Below, piece by piece: positions 9,601-18,728 of a DNA stretch of 64,000 bases (positions are counted from its first letter, which is position 1; every line of letters begins with the position of its first letter). The DNA lies in the NCBI GenBank assembly GCA_016713965.1, contig JADJOC010000002.1, forward strand, positions 1-64,000, written 5' to 3'. Position numbers and translations under genes: made by a program. Below the pieces are notes generated by a model. The model did not search any database. It saw nothing but the letters and a program-made list of their open reading frames with translations, and was not told the DNA's origin. The stretch is from Chitinophagaceae bacterium (GTDB taxonomy: Bacteria > Bacteroidota > Bacteroidia > Chitinophagales > Chitinophagaceae).

Positions 9601-9716
9601 GTAAAATACCGGAGCCTACATATATAAATATGAACATGGATGAAAATGGTATTAATTCCTTTTTTATCAAAAAGCACAGTATAACTGAGTTAAAAAATAA
9701 ACGCTTCAAAATATGA
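6687..9716 (+). CDS. Phage tail tape measure protein (frameshifted)
   Basis: About 1,010 residues after joining across shifts near 6765, 7785 and 7980. The start is taken as GTG at 6687 (VADQVIIEFIGDNSQLTPSI). It has long coiled-coil regions rich in Ala, Glu and Lys, an amphipathic Ala-rich part, and a hydrophobic segment GIGAIVVLLVIAAEKMGLF around residue 280. Near the end it has a typical tape-measure element, GPGTTTSDSILARISKGESV. Tape measure proteins set tail length and help DNA pass the membrane. The stop overlaps the next ATG (ATGA). Confidence 0.82.
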
Positions 9717-12300
9717 ACTGGGAATTTACTTTATTAGACCGTAATAATGTAGCTACATTAATTGATGAACCTGTGGGATGGGATGCTATTGAAATTGAGG
9801 TAAAACGTGATTTAGATAAACATGGGGTTTTCTTTGATTATCAGGGTAATAGTTTTTCCTTCTATAAAGAAGCTGGCCAAATCATTAAAGCTGAATATGA
9901 TCAATATGGTATAGAAGGAAATATTATTTTAATAATAAAACAACAGTGCAGTGGTGGAGAATTGGAAGAGTTATACCGCGGAAAATTACTTTTTGCTTTA
10001 TATAAATATGTATGCGGTGATGAATGTTATGTAAACATACCTATTGAAACCACAAGTGATGTAATGGAATTTGCAAATAAGTATGACCAGAAAGTAAATT
10101 TACAAACAGACAAAGCTTTCGATGAAACTACTGTTTTGCCAGCTTATAGTAAATTACCTTTTACATTGGAATTACCAAGTAAAGGAATTTTTATTCAGGA
10201 TAAGGCAAATACCAATAGTGATTCTACAGAATCATTTGATGGCGGATTACAGCCAGTAGAAGTGGCTGCTGATCCATATCCAGATAGTAATCTTACAAAC
10301 TTTCAAATTGAATTTGGATTACCTGATAACCAAGCTTCAGAGATTGGAAATTTTGAAATGTATACTACCCACCAGATGGATTTAGCTTCGCAAAATTCTA
10401 ATCCTGTATTAATTGCTCATTTCCCACCTTCTGTTGATAACCCTATGGTAGATGCTTTTCCGGGTAATGGTTTATGGCCATTGAATTTAAACCCAATGTT
10501 GAATTATGCGGAAGGATCACCCAATTACGGAGATATTACTAACCCTGTGCATTTTGATATAAGGATAAAAGGAACATTGGATATTTATGAAACTTATTTG
10601 GGCACTACTACTGTTTATTTATTAAGGCTTCCGCATGTGCCTGGTGATATAACGAATGGTGAAGATGAGGCTGATTATGAATTTATGGCAGAATATAATT
10701 TGATAGACCCCGGATGCAGTAATATAAGTTGCATGTATCCTCCGAATATAGGTTACATAGGGCTTGATTTTATATATAATCAGGATGTGATTATTAATGA
10801 AGGTGACCGCTTTATTTATTCATGGCTGGTACTGAACGAAAAACACAAACTGAAATTGATAATGTGAATGGAGGCGCTAAAGCTTTGCGCTTAACATTAG
10901 ATACCGATTCCCATATTTTAATAACTAACACCTCAACTACAGAACCTACAGTTTCAAAAGTATTCATGGTTAATGAAACTATTAGCCGGGTGGCAGAAAC
11001 TATTACAAACGATAAAATAAGGGCATATAGCGATTATTTCGGCAGAACGGATGCACAACCTTATACATCACCTGAAAATGGCTGTGGCAGCTTAGAAGTG
11101 CTTGCGAAAGGTATATATATTCGTAACCAGGAAAACAGGATACCTGGTAAGCCAATATTATTTTCATTAAGTATGCAGGATCTATGGGAAGGACTTAACC
11201 CTGTACATAATATTGGCTTTGGTTTGGAAGATGATATTTACCGGCCAGGCAAACAATGGTTAAGGGTAGAACCATGGAAGTATTTTTATAAAGATGAGGT
11301 AGTAATGGAATGTATCGGTATAAATAAAGTTGACCAAAATGTAATACAAAGTGAGCACTATAGCACTTTTAAATTTGGGTATGAGAAATGGGAAGGTGAA
11401 GAATATACCGGTCTTGATGAATTCCTTACTAAACGCACCTACCGCACTACCCTATCATCATTAAAAAATGAGTTAACTAAATTAAGTAGGTTTATTGCCA
11501 GCGGTTATGCTCTGGAGATAACCCGTCGTAAAAATGCTGATAGTAAAGACTGGCGCTTTGATAATGATACATTTATTATTTGCATTAAAAAAGAAAGCCA
11601 TGAGCAAATAACTTTCTTTTATGATGATAATAGATTCAGCGTTTTAGGATTTCCTACATATTTCCATCCCGGGATGCAAATAACTGTTTCCGGAACTGCA
11701 TTAAATAATGGAGTGTTTACTATCGAATCTGTTTATACAGATAATACAAACACATACATCGAAACTGTAGAAAATACTAATGTTGAAGGATTGATAGTAG
11801 CAACATTTGAATTTTATGGAGTTGAGCTGGGTAACATCATTAATCCTCAAAATATAATAGACCCGCCAACCATTTATAATTATCGCTTATCTCCTATTCG
11901 TAATGCGATGCGATGGATAAACAAAATTTTTTCTGGGTATCGATTGTTACCTGCCGGTAGCAAGATAATATTTACGGATGGTGATGGAAATTATTTTGCA
12001 GAGGGAGAAATGGAAAGTGATTTCTGCAAACTGGAGAATCAGGTTTTAGCAGAAAATATGAATATTGATTTATCGCTTTTTGATGATACTGAAAATGCTA
12101 TACCTATACTCATGCCTGAACGTATTGAGTTTACCTTCCCAATGAGCTTAAAAGATTTTAAACAGGTAATGCAAAACAGGTATGGCCGGATATTTTATAA
12201 ATCCTCCTGTGAAGAAGGATATGGATGGATTGACACCATCAAATATAAGCCTGAAGAAGGCTTAGCAACTTTTAGACTAATCCCACAATTTACTATATAA
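9713..12300 (+). CDS. Large tail-tip/baseplate protein (frameshifted)
   Basis: Two overlapping frames (9713-10867 and 10822-12300) join near 10840 into one product of about 860 residues. The C-terminal half lacks its own ribosome site and continues the fold. The N-terminus MNWEFTLLDRNNVATLIDEP and the beta-rich make-up resemble distal-tail and hub proteins that follow tape measure genes. Inner parts include RTDAQPYTSPENGCGSL and IPILMPERIEFTFPMSL. No enzymatic motif is seen. Assigned by position, size and beta-rich composition. Confidence 0.6.
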
Positions 12301-13469
12301 TGGCATATTCAATATTAAATCCTAAATATTCATTTATACAATTCGGTTATGAACAATTTACTGAAGAACAAAAAAATTGTTATGAAGAAGATCTCAAAAA
12401 TTGCTTACCAATTTTTAATGATAGTGATTTGGCCTTCCAGGTAATTTTAAAAGCTGATACAAATGAAGAAGCTATGGCGGTTTACACCAGTGCTTTTACA
12501 AGTATAAAATTAGTTTTGCTAAAGGGTTTTGTAACAGAACAGCCAGAGTTTGAATCTGCAATTTTAAAAGACTTTGTCACGGATGATATTGTATTCGTAC
12601 GCCGTATGCTTTCAGATACGGAAGTTTTGCTTTATTGGCCAAATGGACTACCTGGATTTAAAGCTCACATTGCCTGTGGCAAATGCTTTCAAATCGGCAC
12701 AAAGATAACCACAGAAGATATTGATGGTGCTGACATATCTATACCAAGTAATTGCCTATACCGGACTTGTGATGATTGTTGGACATCGCTATTAGAATAC
12801 AGCTGCGATGAAAATAGTTATGGATTTAATTATTGTGCAATAGAAACTTTTAGCCCAAATAAAGTAAGGCTTCCAATTTACATATCTCGACCGCAACTAA
12901 AAACTGACCAAAGTATTTATAGCCGTAGTAACGGGATAATAAATATTTTAAAAGCAACGAAGAAAAAAGAATATGAAGGTGAAACTGAAAATTTAACAGA
13001 AGGGATGCATGAAAAAATAGATATAGCCCTTGATCATGATCATGTGCATATTACTACCAAACATTATACAGGAGGTATTCGAAAAACGGGTGATTATGAA
13101 ATAGAATGGACTAAGTTTTTAGACTATCCTATTGCACCAGCACAGTTTAAAGTTTTAGCTACACCCTATTCAGTAAAAAATGACAATTGTGAAGTATGTC
13201 CACCGGAATATGAATTATGTCCGGTACCACAAAATGTTTTTGTAGATACAATTACAGATGACAGCGCCACTGTTCATTGGGATAATGTTGGAGGTGTGGC
13301 CGGGTATGTAGTAATAGTAAATGGAAGTAGCCAGGCTGGCGGAAATTCCCCCAGGGTTATAGTGGGATTATCCAGCCATACCGAATACACAATTCAAGTA
13401 GTTACCCAATGTTTAGGAGTGTTAGGATCATCCGAACCATCTGAAGAAATAGTTTTTGTAACCTTATAA
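12300..13469 (+). CDS. Tail protein with C-terminal fibronectin type III domain
   Basis: 389 residues. Residues 1-300 are beta-rich and carry the cysteine motifs CGKCF and CRTCDDCW around residues 121-161. Residues about 303-389 form a fibronectin type III domain (PQNVFVDTITDDSATVHWD, then TEYTIQVVTQC), a common carbohydrate- or surface-interacting module of tails. The ATG overlaps the previous stop by one base. It is probably exposed at the tail tip. Confidence 0.65.
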   Translation: MAYSILNPKYSFIQFGYEQFTEEQKNCYEEDLKNCLPIFNDSDLAFQVILKADTNEEAMAVYTSAFTSIKLVLLKGFVTEQPEFESAILKDFVTDDIVFVRRMLSDTEVLLYWPNGLPGFKAHIACGKCFQIGTKITTEDIDGADISIPSNCLYRTCDDCWTSLLEYSCDENSYGFNYCAIETFSPNKVRLPIYISRPQLKTDQSIYSRSNGIINILKATKKKEYEGETENLTEGMHEKIDIALDHDHVHITTKHYTGGIRKTGDYEIEWTKFLDYPIAPAQFKVLATPYSVKNDNCEVCPPEYELCPVPQNVFVDTITDDSATVHWDNVGGVAGYVVIVNGSSQAGGNSPRVIVGLSSHTEYTIQVVTQCLGVLGSSEPSEEIVFVTL

Positions 13470-13478
13470 ATTTAAAAT

Positions 13479-14336
13479 ATGCAAAAAGGAATTTTAATTA
13501 TTGCCACCGGGCACCATAATTACGGGCGAATGGCATATAACCTGGCATTAACCATTAAGGCAAAATCGAATGATTTGCCTATAGCTTTAATTTTTCAGGA
13601 AAGTGCAGTAAAGCATTTGACACCTGCACACCTGGAAATTTTCAACACTTTAATTAAGACTGATAAAAAATGGAATGAATTGAAGTTGACAGCTTACGAC
13701 TATACACCATTTGAACAAACGTTATTGGTTGATGCAGACCTTCTTTGGATGAAAGATAATGTGGAGTTAGTTTTTGATCAATTAAAAAAGCGATCTTTTG
13801 CTTGTGTAAATGAAGGGTACTATGATATTGATGCTGATAATGATTTAAGTAACCCTAATTATGCATTTGGTGGTCCTACTGCACAAGAGCTGGCAAAGGC
13901 CTATAAGCTGAAAACTGGTAAGCTTTGGAAAATTCGTAGTGAATTTATTTTATTCAAAAAAGATGAAAAAGCAGGAAAGATTTTTGCTAAAGCCTGGGAG
14001 ATATATAATGATCCTAAAGTTAATAGTGAAACCTTTGCCGGCGTTTATCCGGATGAATTTGCTTTTGATGTAGCATTAAATATATGCAAAACTGATTGCC
14101 ATATTGATAGATGGCAACCGACCTACTGGCCAAATCTTTACCGGTTCCATATTCCGGAACTGCACAAAATAAATAAAACGTATTATGCCTTTTCGTTTGG
14201 CGGCAACACTGCAACAAAAGCTGCTAAAAATATATACGATCTTATTATGCAGGCAGCAACCAGAAAACTTGGATTGAAGTACACATTTAAACTTCAATCA
14301 AAAAAAGAATTCCTTACAGAGAGAAAAGTATTTTAA
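13479..14336 (+). CDS. Phage-borne glycosyltransferase, GT8-like
   Basis: 285 residues. It starts KGILIIATGHHNYGRMAYNL. The DxD-type metal/nucleotide-sugar motif is in EQTLLVDADLLWMKDNVE around residues 82-99, followed by NYAFGGPTA and YPDEFAFDVAL, as in GT-A fold transferases. It sits between tail genes and the portal gene in the same operon with tight spacing. It may glycosylate a virion protein, phage DNA or a host surface polymer; the sequence does not say which. Confidence 0.65.
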   Translation: MQKGILIIATGHHNYGRMAYNLALTIKAKSNDLPIALIFQESAVKHLTPAHLEIFNTLIKTDKKWNELKLTAYDYTPFEQTLLVDADLLWMKDNVELVFDQLKKRSFACVNEGYYDIDADNDLSNPNYAFGGPTAQELAKAYKLKTGKLWKIRSEFILFKKDEKAGKIFAKAWEIYNDPKVNSETFAGVYPDEFAFDVALNICKTDCHIDRWQPTYWPNLYRFHIPELHKINKTYYAFSFGGNTATKAAKNIYDLIMQAATRKLGLKYTFKLQSKKEFLTERKVF

Positions 14337-16136
14337 ATGTTAACAACAAAATTTACCGAAGAGCAGCTACAAAATTTTTTTTCAGGCAACTATTTTCATA
14401 AAGCCTATAATGAAACGGTTGAATTGGCAGCCAAAATAAAGGTGCATTCCGATGGTGAATGTCCTGAAGATCTAATTGATGAAAGGCGACCAAGCGAAAG
14501 TATGGCTGTGAAAGATTATCGCAAAAAAATATGGGAGCCAATAACTAAACCCGTATTTAGTAAAATCAATACATCCTTAAATAAAATACGCCGTAGCAGT
14601 GATTGGAGCATAAAGTATGAGCCATCAAAAGCAAACGAGCGTGTACCAGCAGGAGAAACTTTAAGTGATTATTGCGAAAATAATTTTCCTTTTTTTACCA
14701 GTCTTACCAACTGGGCTTTTGGAGTGCTGTTAAAAAATTACCTGGTAGATGCCAATACTTTGGTATGTGTTTACCCAATACAGGAAGAAGTTGCAGCAAA
14801 TGAGTTTTTAAAACCTTTCCCATTTATTTTTAACAGTGATAATGTTATTGAATATATTGAAGGTGACTATGCAGTTGTTAAGAGTACTGATAAAGTAATG
14901 TACACAGAAAATAATGTACAAAAATGGGGTGATTGTTATTATATACTTACTACTGCTTCAGTACAGAGATGGGAACAATATACCAGTGAGAATGATTATA
15001 AATTAGCATGGGAATACCCGCATGCATTGGGTGTACTTCCTGTTGTTAAGGCAAAAAGGCTTGTTCAAAAAAGCTTTGGATGGCAGTTTTATTTTGAAAG
15101 CAGGCTTAATGCTATTATCCCACGACTTAATGAAGCTTTGAGGGAATACAGCGATTTACAAGCAGAAGTAGTGCAGCATATTTTTAGTGAAAAGTGGGAA
15201 TTTATAAGTCATGAATGTAACGAATGTAAAGGTACAGGTGTTGTAAAAGGTACCGGGTTTGCAGGAAAAGAAATAGCCTGCCACACCTGCGAAGGATCTG
15301 GTAATAAAAAACGTGGTCCTTATAGTACTTTAGAGTTAAAGCCGCCTATGGCTGGAGAAGCAATAATGCCTACCCCACCAATCGGTTATGTACAAAAACA
15401 GATTGATATTGTTAAGATCCAGGACGAACGTATTGATAAGCACATTTACCAAGCATTAGCATCCATAAACATGGAATTTCTGGTAAATACACCCATGGCC
15501 CAAAGTGGTGTAGCAAAAGAAGTGGACAGAGACGAATTGAACAATTTTGTAAGCTCTATCGCTGAAGATATCGTTGCCATTTTAGATAGCATATATTATT
15601 TTATAAATGAATACCGCTATAAAATTTTAATCTCAAATCAGGATGAGAGAATTAACATGCTTCCATCAATAGCTGTTCCTGAAAAATTTGATATTCTTTC
15701 CACAAATTATTTAGAAACCGAATTGCAAAATGCAAAAAATAATAAAGTAAATCCGGTTATTGTAAATGCATTGGAAATTGAGTATGCTAATAAGAAATTT
15801 AATAATGATTCAAGCATAAGGGATAAAGTGGCTTTGATATTACAGTTGGATCCACTGGCCGGCATAAGCGAAGATGACAAAATGGTGCGGTTCAATAATA
15901 ACTGGATTACAAAAGAAAATGCTATTATTTCTGCAAATATCCAGGAATTTGTTAGTAGGGCCATTGAAGAAAAAGGGCAGGCATTTTTTGATATGGATTT
16001 GAAGGATAAGAAAAAAATGATTTTGGAATATGCAAAACAACAAATTAAGGACAGCAGTTCTTCCGCTGAAATTTTGGGCGATACAGAAAAAGACGATGTT
16101 TTGAATGACGCAAAAACAATAGCAGATGGCAACTGA
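14337..16136 (+). CDS. Phage portal protein with a DnaJ-type zinc-finger insert
   Basis: 599 residues. Position just before a MuF-like head protein, size, and a helical region QDERIDKHIYQALASINMEF fit a portal. Around residues 292-325 there is an insert with two CxxCxGxG repeats (CNECKGTG and CHTCEGSG), as in the zinc domain of DnaJ. The C-terminus is acidic and Ser-rich. The dodecameric portal forms the DNA gate of the head. The zinc insert is unusual for portals I know. Its stop overlaps the next gene by 11 bases. Confidence 0.7.
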   Translation: MLTTKFTEEQLQNFFSGNYFHKAYNETVELAAKIKVHSDGECPEDLIDERRPSESMAVKDYRKKIWEPITKPVFSKINTSLNKIRRSSDWSIKYEPSKANERVPAGETLSDYCENNFPFFTSLTNWAFGVLLKNYLVDANTLVCVYPIQEEVAANEFLKPFPFIFNSDNVIEYIEGDYAVVKSTDKVMYTENNVQKWGDCYYILTTASVQRWEQYTSENDYKLAWEYPHALGVLPVVKAKRLVQKSFGWQFYFESRLNAIIPRLNEALREYSDLQAEVVQHIFSEKWEFISHECNECKGTGVVKGTGFAGKEIACHTCEGSGNKKRGPYSTLELKPPMAGEAIMPTPPIGYVQKQIDIVKIQDERIDKHIYQALASINMEFLVNTPMAQSGVAKEVDRDELNNFVSSIAEDIVAILDSIYYFINEYRYKILISNQDERINMLPSIAVPEKFDILSTNYLETELQNAKNNKVNPVIVNALEIEYANKKFNNDSSIRDKVALILQLDPLAGISEDDKMVRFNNNWITKENAIISANIQEFVSRAIEEKGQAFFDMDLKDKKKMILEYAKQQIKDSSSSAEILGDTEKDDVLNDAKTIADGN

Positions 16137-17061
16137 TTTTAAAGATTTAATAAAACTTATACAGTCTGCAGTTGATAAATTTAATGATCAGATACCTGGT
16201 ATTCAAAAATCATTACTGGATAATATCCGCATGCAGCTAAAAGAAGTTGATACCAAAGGAGATAACATTGCCATCAATACAAAAAATGTTCGCCTAATTG
16301 CCCAGATAAAAAGTAAGCTTGAAAAAATCATGCTTACTCCGGAATATAAAAAATCGGTTAAACAATTCGTTACAACATTTGAGGATATTACAAAATTTCA
16401 GAACAGTTATTTTGAACAGTTAGAAGAAAAATTTAAGCCATCAAAATTAGGTGCTGAAATAAAAAAGCAGGCAATGCAAGCTGTTGTAGAAAAGTTGACA
16501 GAAAACGGACTATCTGCAAATGTTACGGCCGGTATTGAAGATTTATTAAGAAAGAATATTACCGGCGGCCAGGCGTATAGTTCCCTGGATAATAATCTGC
16601 AAAACTACCTTATTGATAATAAAACCGGTGAAGGCCAGCTGCAACGGTACACTAAACAAATTACTACCGATGCCCTCAACCAATATAGTGGACAATACAC
16701 ACAAATTGTAAGTAGTGATTTGGATTTTGAGTGGTTTAGGTATTACGGTAGCAATATAGAAACCACCCGGCCATTTTGCCTGGCATGTACAAAAAAGAAA
16801 TTCATTCATATATCGGAAATGCCGGACCTGATAAAAGGCAAATTCCCAGAATTCAGGGAGTTCGATGGAGTGATTAATGAAAAAACAGGATTGCCCGCCG
16901 GTTTGATAGCTGGTACCGATGTAAGTAATTTTATGATTAACAGAGGTGGTTATAATTGTGCGCATCAATTAAGACCGATAAGTGAAGATTTGGTACCTAA
17001 AGATTATTTAACAAGGGTGTACAATACTCCTGAATATAAACGTTGGAAATCAAAAAAATAA
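16126..17061 (+). CDS. Head morphogenesis protein, MuF/SPP1 gp7-like
   Basis: 311 residues: a helical N-terminal half, then the MuF-type C-terminal signature. DALNQYSGQYTQIV and WFRYYGSNIETTRPFCLAC correspond to the conserved (D/E)xRxxH-like segment, and NRGGYNCAHQLRPI to the conserved GxxCxH end. MuF proteins sit on the inside of the head beside the portal. CLAC and NCAH give possible metal ligands. No toxin domain is fused. Confidence 0.72.
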   Translation: MATDFKDLIKLIQSAVDKFNDQIPGIQKSLLDNIRMQLKEVDTKGDNIAINTKNVRLIAQIKSKLEKIMLTPEYKKSVKQFVTTFEDITKFQNSYFEQLEEKFKPSKLGAEIKKQAMQAVVEKLTENGLSANVTAGIEDLLRKNITGGQAYSSLDNNLQNYLIDNKTGEGQLQRYTKQITTDALNQYSGQYTQIVSSDLDFEWFRYYGSNIETTRPFCLACTKKKFIHISEMPDLIKGKFPEFREFDGVINEKTGLPAGLIAGTDVSNFMINRGGYNCAHQLRPISEDLVPKDYLTRVYNTPEYKRWKSKK

Positions 17062-17064
17062 TTT

Positions 17065-17592
17065 ATGCCAATAGGTGATGTTTTTTTAGTAGCTCCCATA
17101 GTGGTTGAGCTTGATAAGAGGAAGCCAAAAAAGATTTTGGATTTAGGATGTGGTACCGGCCTTTATGGCGCTATTATAAGACAATGGCTTGATCATGGTG
17201 TTAAAGCTTTTAAAACGACATTGCATGGCGTAGAAGGATGGCCTGCATACCATAACCCAATTTGGGATTTATATGATAAAATAGAAACTATTAGCATTGA
17301 ACAATTTTTGCAAAACAATACAGAAAAATATAATTGTATAATTTTTACTGATGTAATTGAGCACTTTGAAAAAAACGAAGGCTTGCAGATAATTGATAAA
17401 ATAAAAGAACATCTTTCACCTGGTGGGGTTTTTATCATTAGTACTCCTTACTACTTCCATATCCAGGATGCTGTATATGGCAATGAATATGAAAGGCATA
17501 GAAGCCATTGGAAGGTAATGGATTTTTTAAGAAAGGGTTTTAAAGTAGTAAACCAGCGGCCAAGCATATTAGGGATATACTTAAAACAATAA
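17065..17592 (+). CDS. Class I SAM-dependent methyltransferase
   Basis: 175 residues. Motif I KILDLGCGTGLYGAIIR near residues 22-38 binds SAM; CIIFTDVIEHFEK and SPGGVFIISTPYY are motifs II-III of UbiG-like small-molecule methyltransferases. It follows the MuF gene by three bases, in the same operon. No DNA-methylase NPPY motif is seen, so a sugar, peptide or other small substrate is more likely. It pairs naturally with the glycosyltransferase four genes upstream. Its 3' end overlaps a convergent small gene. Confidence 0.7.
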   Translation: MPIGDVFLVAPIVVELDKRKPKKILDLGCGTGLYGAIIRQWLDHGVKAFKTTLHGVEGWPAYHNPIWDLYDKIETISIEQFLQNNTEKYNCIIFTDVIEHFEKNEGLQIIDKIKEHLSPGGVFIISTPYYFHIQDAVYGNEYERHRSHWKVMDFLRKGFKVVNQRPSILGIYLKQ

Positions 17593-17743
17593 AGTCATCA
17601 AATATTTTATCATAATCAATAATGTTGTGAAACCATACCATTTCTCCGCTTTCTTTATCAAGCTTAAATATTGGTTCGCAGTTACAGTCCGGGCTTTTAA
17701 TATGTAGATTGTTTTCACCTTCCGGTATAATATGTATGGCCAT
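17540..17743 (-). CDS. Third gene of a small leftward phage cassette
   Basis: 67 residues: MAIHIIPEGENNLHIKSPDC, then NCEPIFKLDKESGEMVWFHN, ending in a hydrophobic tail. The tail reads antisense to the methyltransferase 3' end, so the true stop may be earlier if a base is missing. It starts at the base where the preceding gene stops, indicating coupling. I recognise no family. Confidence 0.45.
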   Translation of the reverse strand: MAIHIIPEGENNLHIKSPDCNCEPIFKLDKESGEMVWFHNIIDYDKIFDDFIVLSISLICLAAGLLL

Positions 17744-17946
17744 TAATTTGAAGTTATTTGCAGCAAGATATTTTTTTCACGATTAATTTCAAAATCGTAA
17801 TGAAGACCGGTAATATTTATGTGAGCAACCTCATACATCATGTGCCCTTTATAAACATGTATGCCAAAAACTACCCTAGGCAATTGCTCTGGGTCAGTAG
17901 TAAGATAAACAATCTCACCAATGTTGAATTTATTGTTTATCTGCAT
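17743..17946 (-). CDS. Second gene of a small leftward phage cassette
   Basis: 67 residues: MQINNKFNIGEIVYLTTDPE, then QLPRVVFGIHVYKGHMMYEV. It looks like a small all-beta, SH3- or KOW-like fold. It overlaps the upstream gene by 17 bases and touches the downstream one. Unknown function. Phages often carry such proteins as modulators of host enzymes; that is inference. Confidence 0.5.
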   Translation of the reverse strand: MQINNKFNIGEIVYLTTDPEQLPRVVFGIHVYKGHMMYEVAHINITGLHYDFEINREKNILLQITSN

Positions 17947-18124
17947 TATGCTTAAGTTCTCTTACAGCTTTATAAATAGTTTGTTCCAAGCCCAGCTGGC
18001 AGTTACATTTTTTTTTATAATGAACTTGTAAATCTAAAAGTATATCCCAAACATCTTTGGGTATTTCTTTTAAGTCTATCCTTTTGGGTTTATATTCTTC
18101 TTCTTTATAAATTTCTACGGTCAT
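17930..18124 (-). CDS. First gene of a small leftward phage cassette
   Basis: 64 residues from the ATG at 18124 (MTVEIYKEEEYKPKRIDLKE), then a helical part with KKKCNCQLGLEQTIYKAVRE. A TTG nine bases upstream lies inside the TAAATTTG promoter box, so I take the ATG. Transcript start would fall at or just before the ATG, suggesting a leaderless message. It is transcribed against the structural genes. No family recognised. Confidence 0.5.
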   Translation of the reverse strand: MTVEIYKEEEYKPKRIDLKEIPKDVWDILLDLQVHYKKKCNCQLGLEQTIYKAVRELKHNADKQ

Positions 18125-18130
18125 TAACCG

Positions 18131-18138
18131 CAAATTTA
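18131..18138 (-). promoter_or_regulatory. -7 box for the leftward small-gene cassette
   Basis: On the minus strand TAAATTTG matches TAnnTTTG exactly and ends six bases before the ATG at 18124. It lies back to back with phage promoter copy 3, so the two promoters share a 60-base space and may interfere. Confidence 0.45.
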
Positions 18139-18144
18139 ATTTAT

Positions 18145-18180
18145 TTTTCGTCTACTTATTAGATTTTTTAGCAACTTTTG
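18145..18180 (+). promoter_or_regulatory. Phage promoter element, copy 3
   Basis: TTTTCGTCTA (18145-18154), five bases, TAGATTTTTT, then AACTTTTG at 18173-18180. The first 21 positions match copy 2 except for one spacer base and the T run; the -7 part is more divergent. The ATG at 18198 follows. It would drive the scaffold and capsid block. Confidence 0.6.
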
Positions 18181-18197
18181 TATTAAAATATACAGTT

Positions 18198-18652
18198 ATG
18201 GCAAAAGTTCAAAAATTACAAGTTCGTACTCCACAAACTACAGATGGCAAAACCCTTGCATACGATAACGATAAAAAGGTTATCTACACTACATCCATTG
18301 TAGAGTTGGCAGCAAAAAAGATTTTGAATCACTAAATGCAAAATTGCCAAAGCATTTAAAATACGAATTGGAAGTGGTTGAAGTGGATGATAATTCTAAA
18401 AAAACTACTGTTTCTAAAAACGAAAGTGCTAAGCCGGCTGATGATACTGCTTTGAAAGCCAAAGATGAAGAAATAAATTCTTTAAAGCAAAAACTGGCTG
18501 ATGTAAATAAAAAATCTAATGCCGCATTTGTTATTTCCAAAATTGAAGAAGCTACAACTCCTGAAGAAGTAGCCGAATTAATCGAAGGAGATGAAAGGGC
18601 TACTGTGACAACAGCTGCCAACAAAAAGATTGAAGCACTTAAAGCAAAATAA
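18198..18652 (+). CDS. Phage protein upstream of scaffold (frameshifted at an A run)
   Basis: It starts MAKVQKLQVRTPQTTDGKTL and runs open to 18335. Adding one A to the run at about 18310 restores KKDFESLNAKLPKHLKYELE and joins the frame that ends at 18652, giving about 151 residues. The C-terminal half is coiled-coil-like and acidic. It sits first under promoter copy 3. Role unknown; a head or scaffold accessory is plausible. Confidence 0.55.
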
Positions 18653-18654
18653 TT

Positions 18655-18720
18655 ATGGATAAAAATTATTGCTGTGGTAAACCAAAAAAACCCAGCCCAC
18701 CCAAAAAACCAAAAAAATAA
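18655..18720 (+). CDS. Tiny Cys/Lys/Pro peptide
   Basis: 21 residues, MDKNYCCGKPKKPSPPKKPK plus a final Lys, in the two-base gap after the previous stop and nine bases before the scaffold gene. The start ATG is well placed and the frame ends cleanly. The composition, two adjacent cysteines then Lys-Pro repeats, is unusual. It may be a real micro-protein or a leader. Confidence 0.35.
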   Translation: MDKNYCCGKPKKPSPPKKPKK

Positions 18721-18728
18721 AATTTCTT

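Noticed and set aside
17065..17592. DNA methyltransferase partner of the Mom-like gene
   Set aside because: It lacks an NPPY or PC catalytic motif and looks like a small-molecule methyltransferase.
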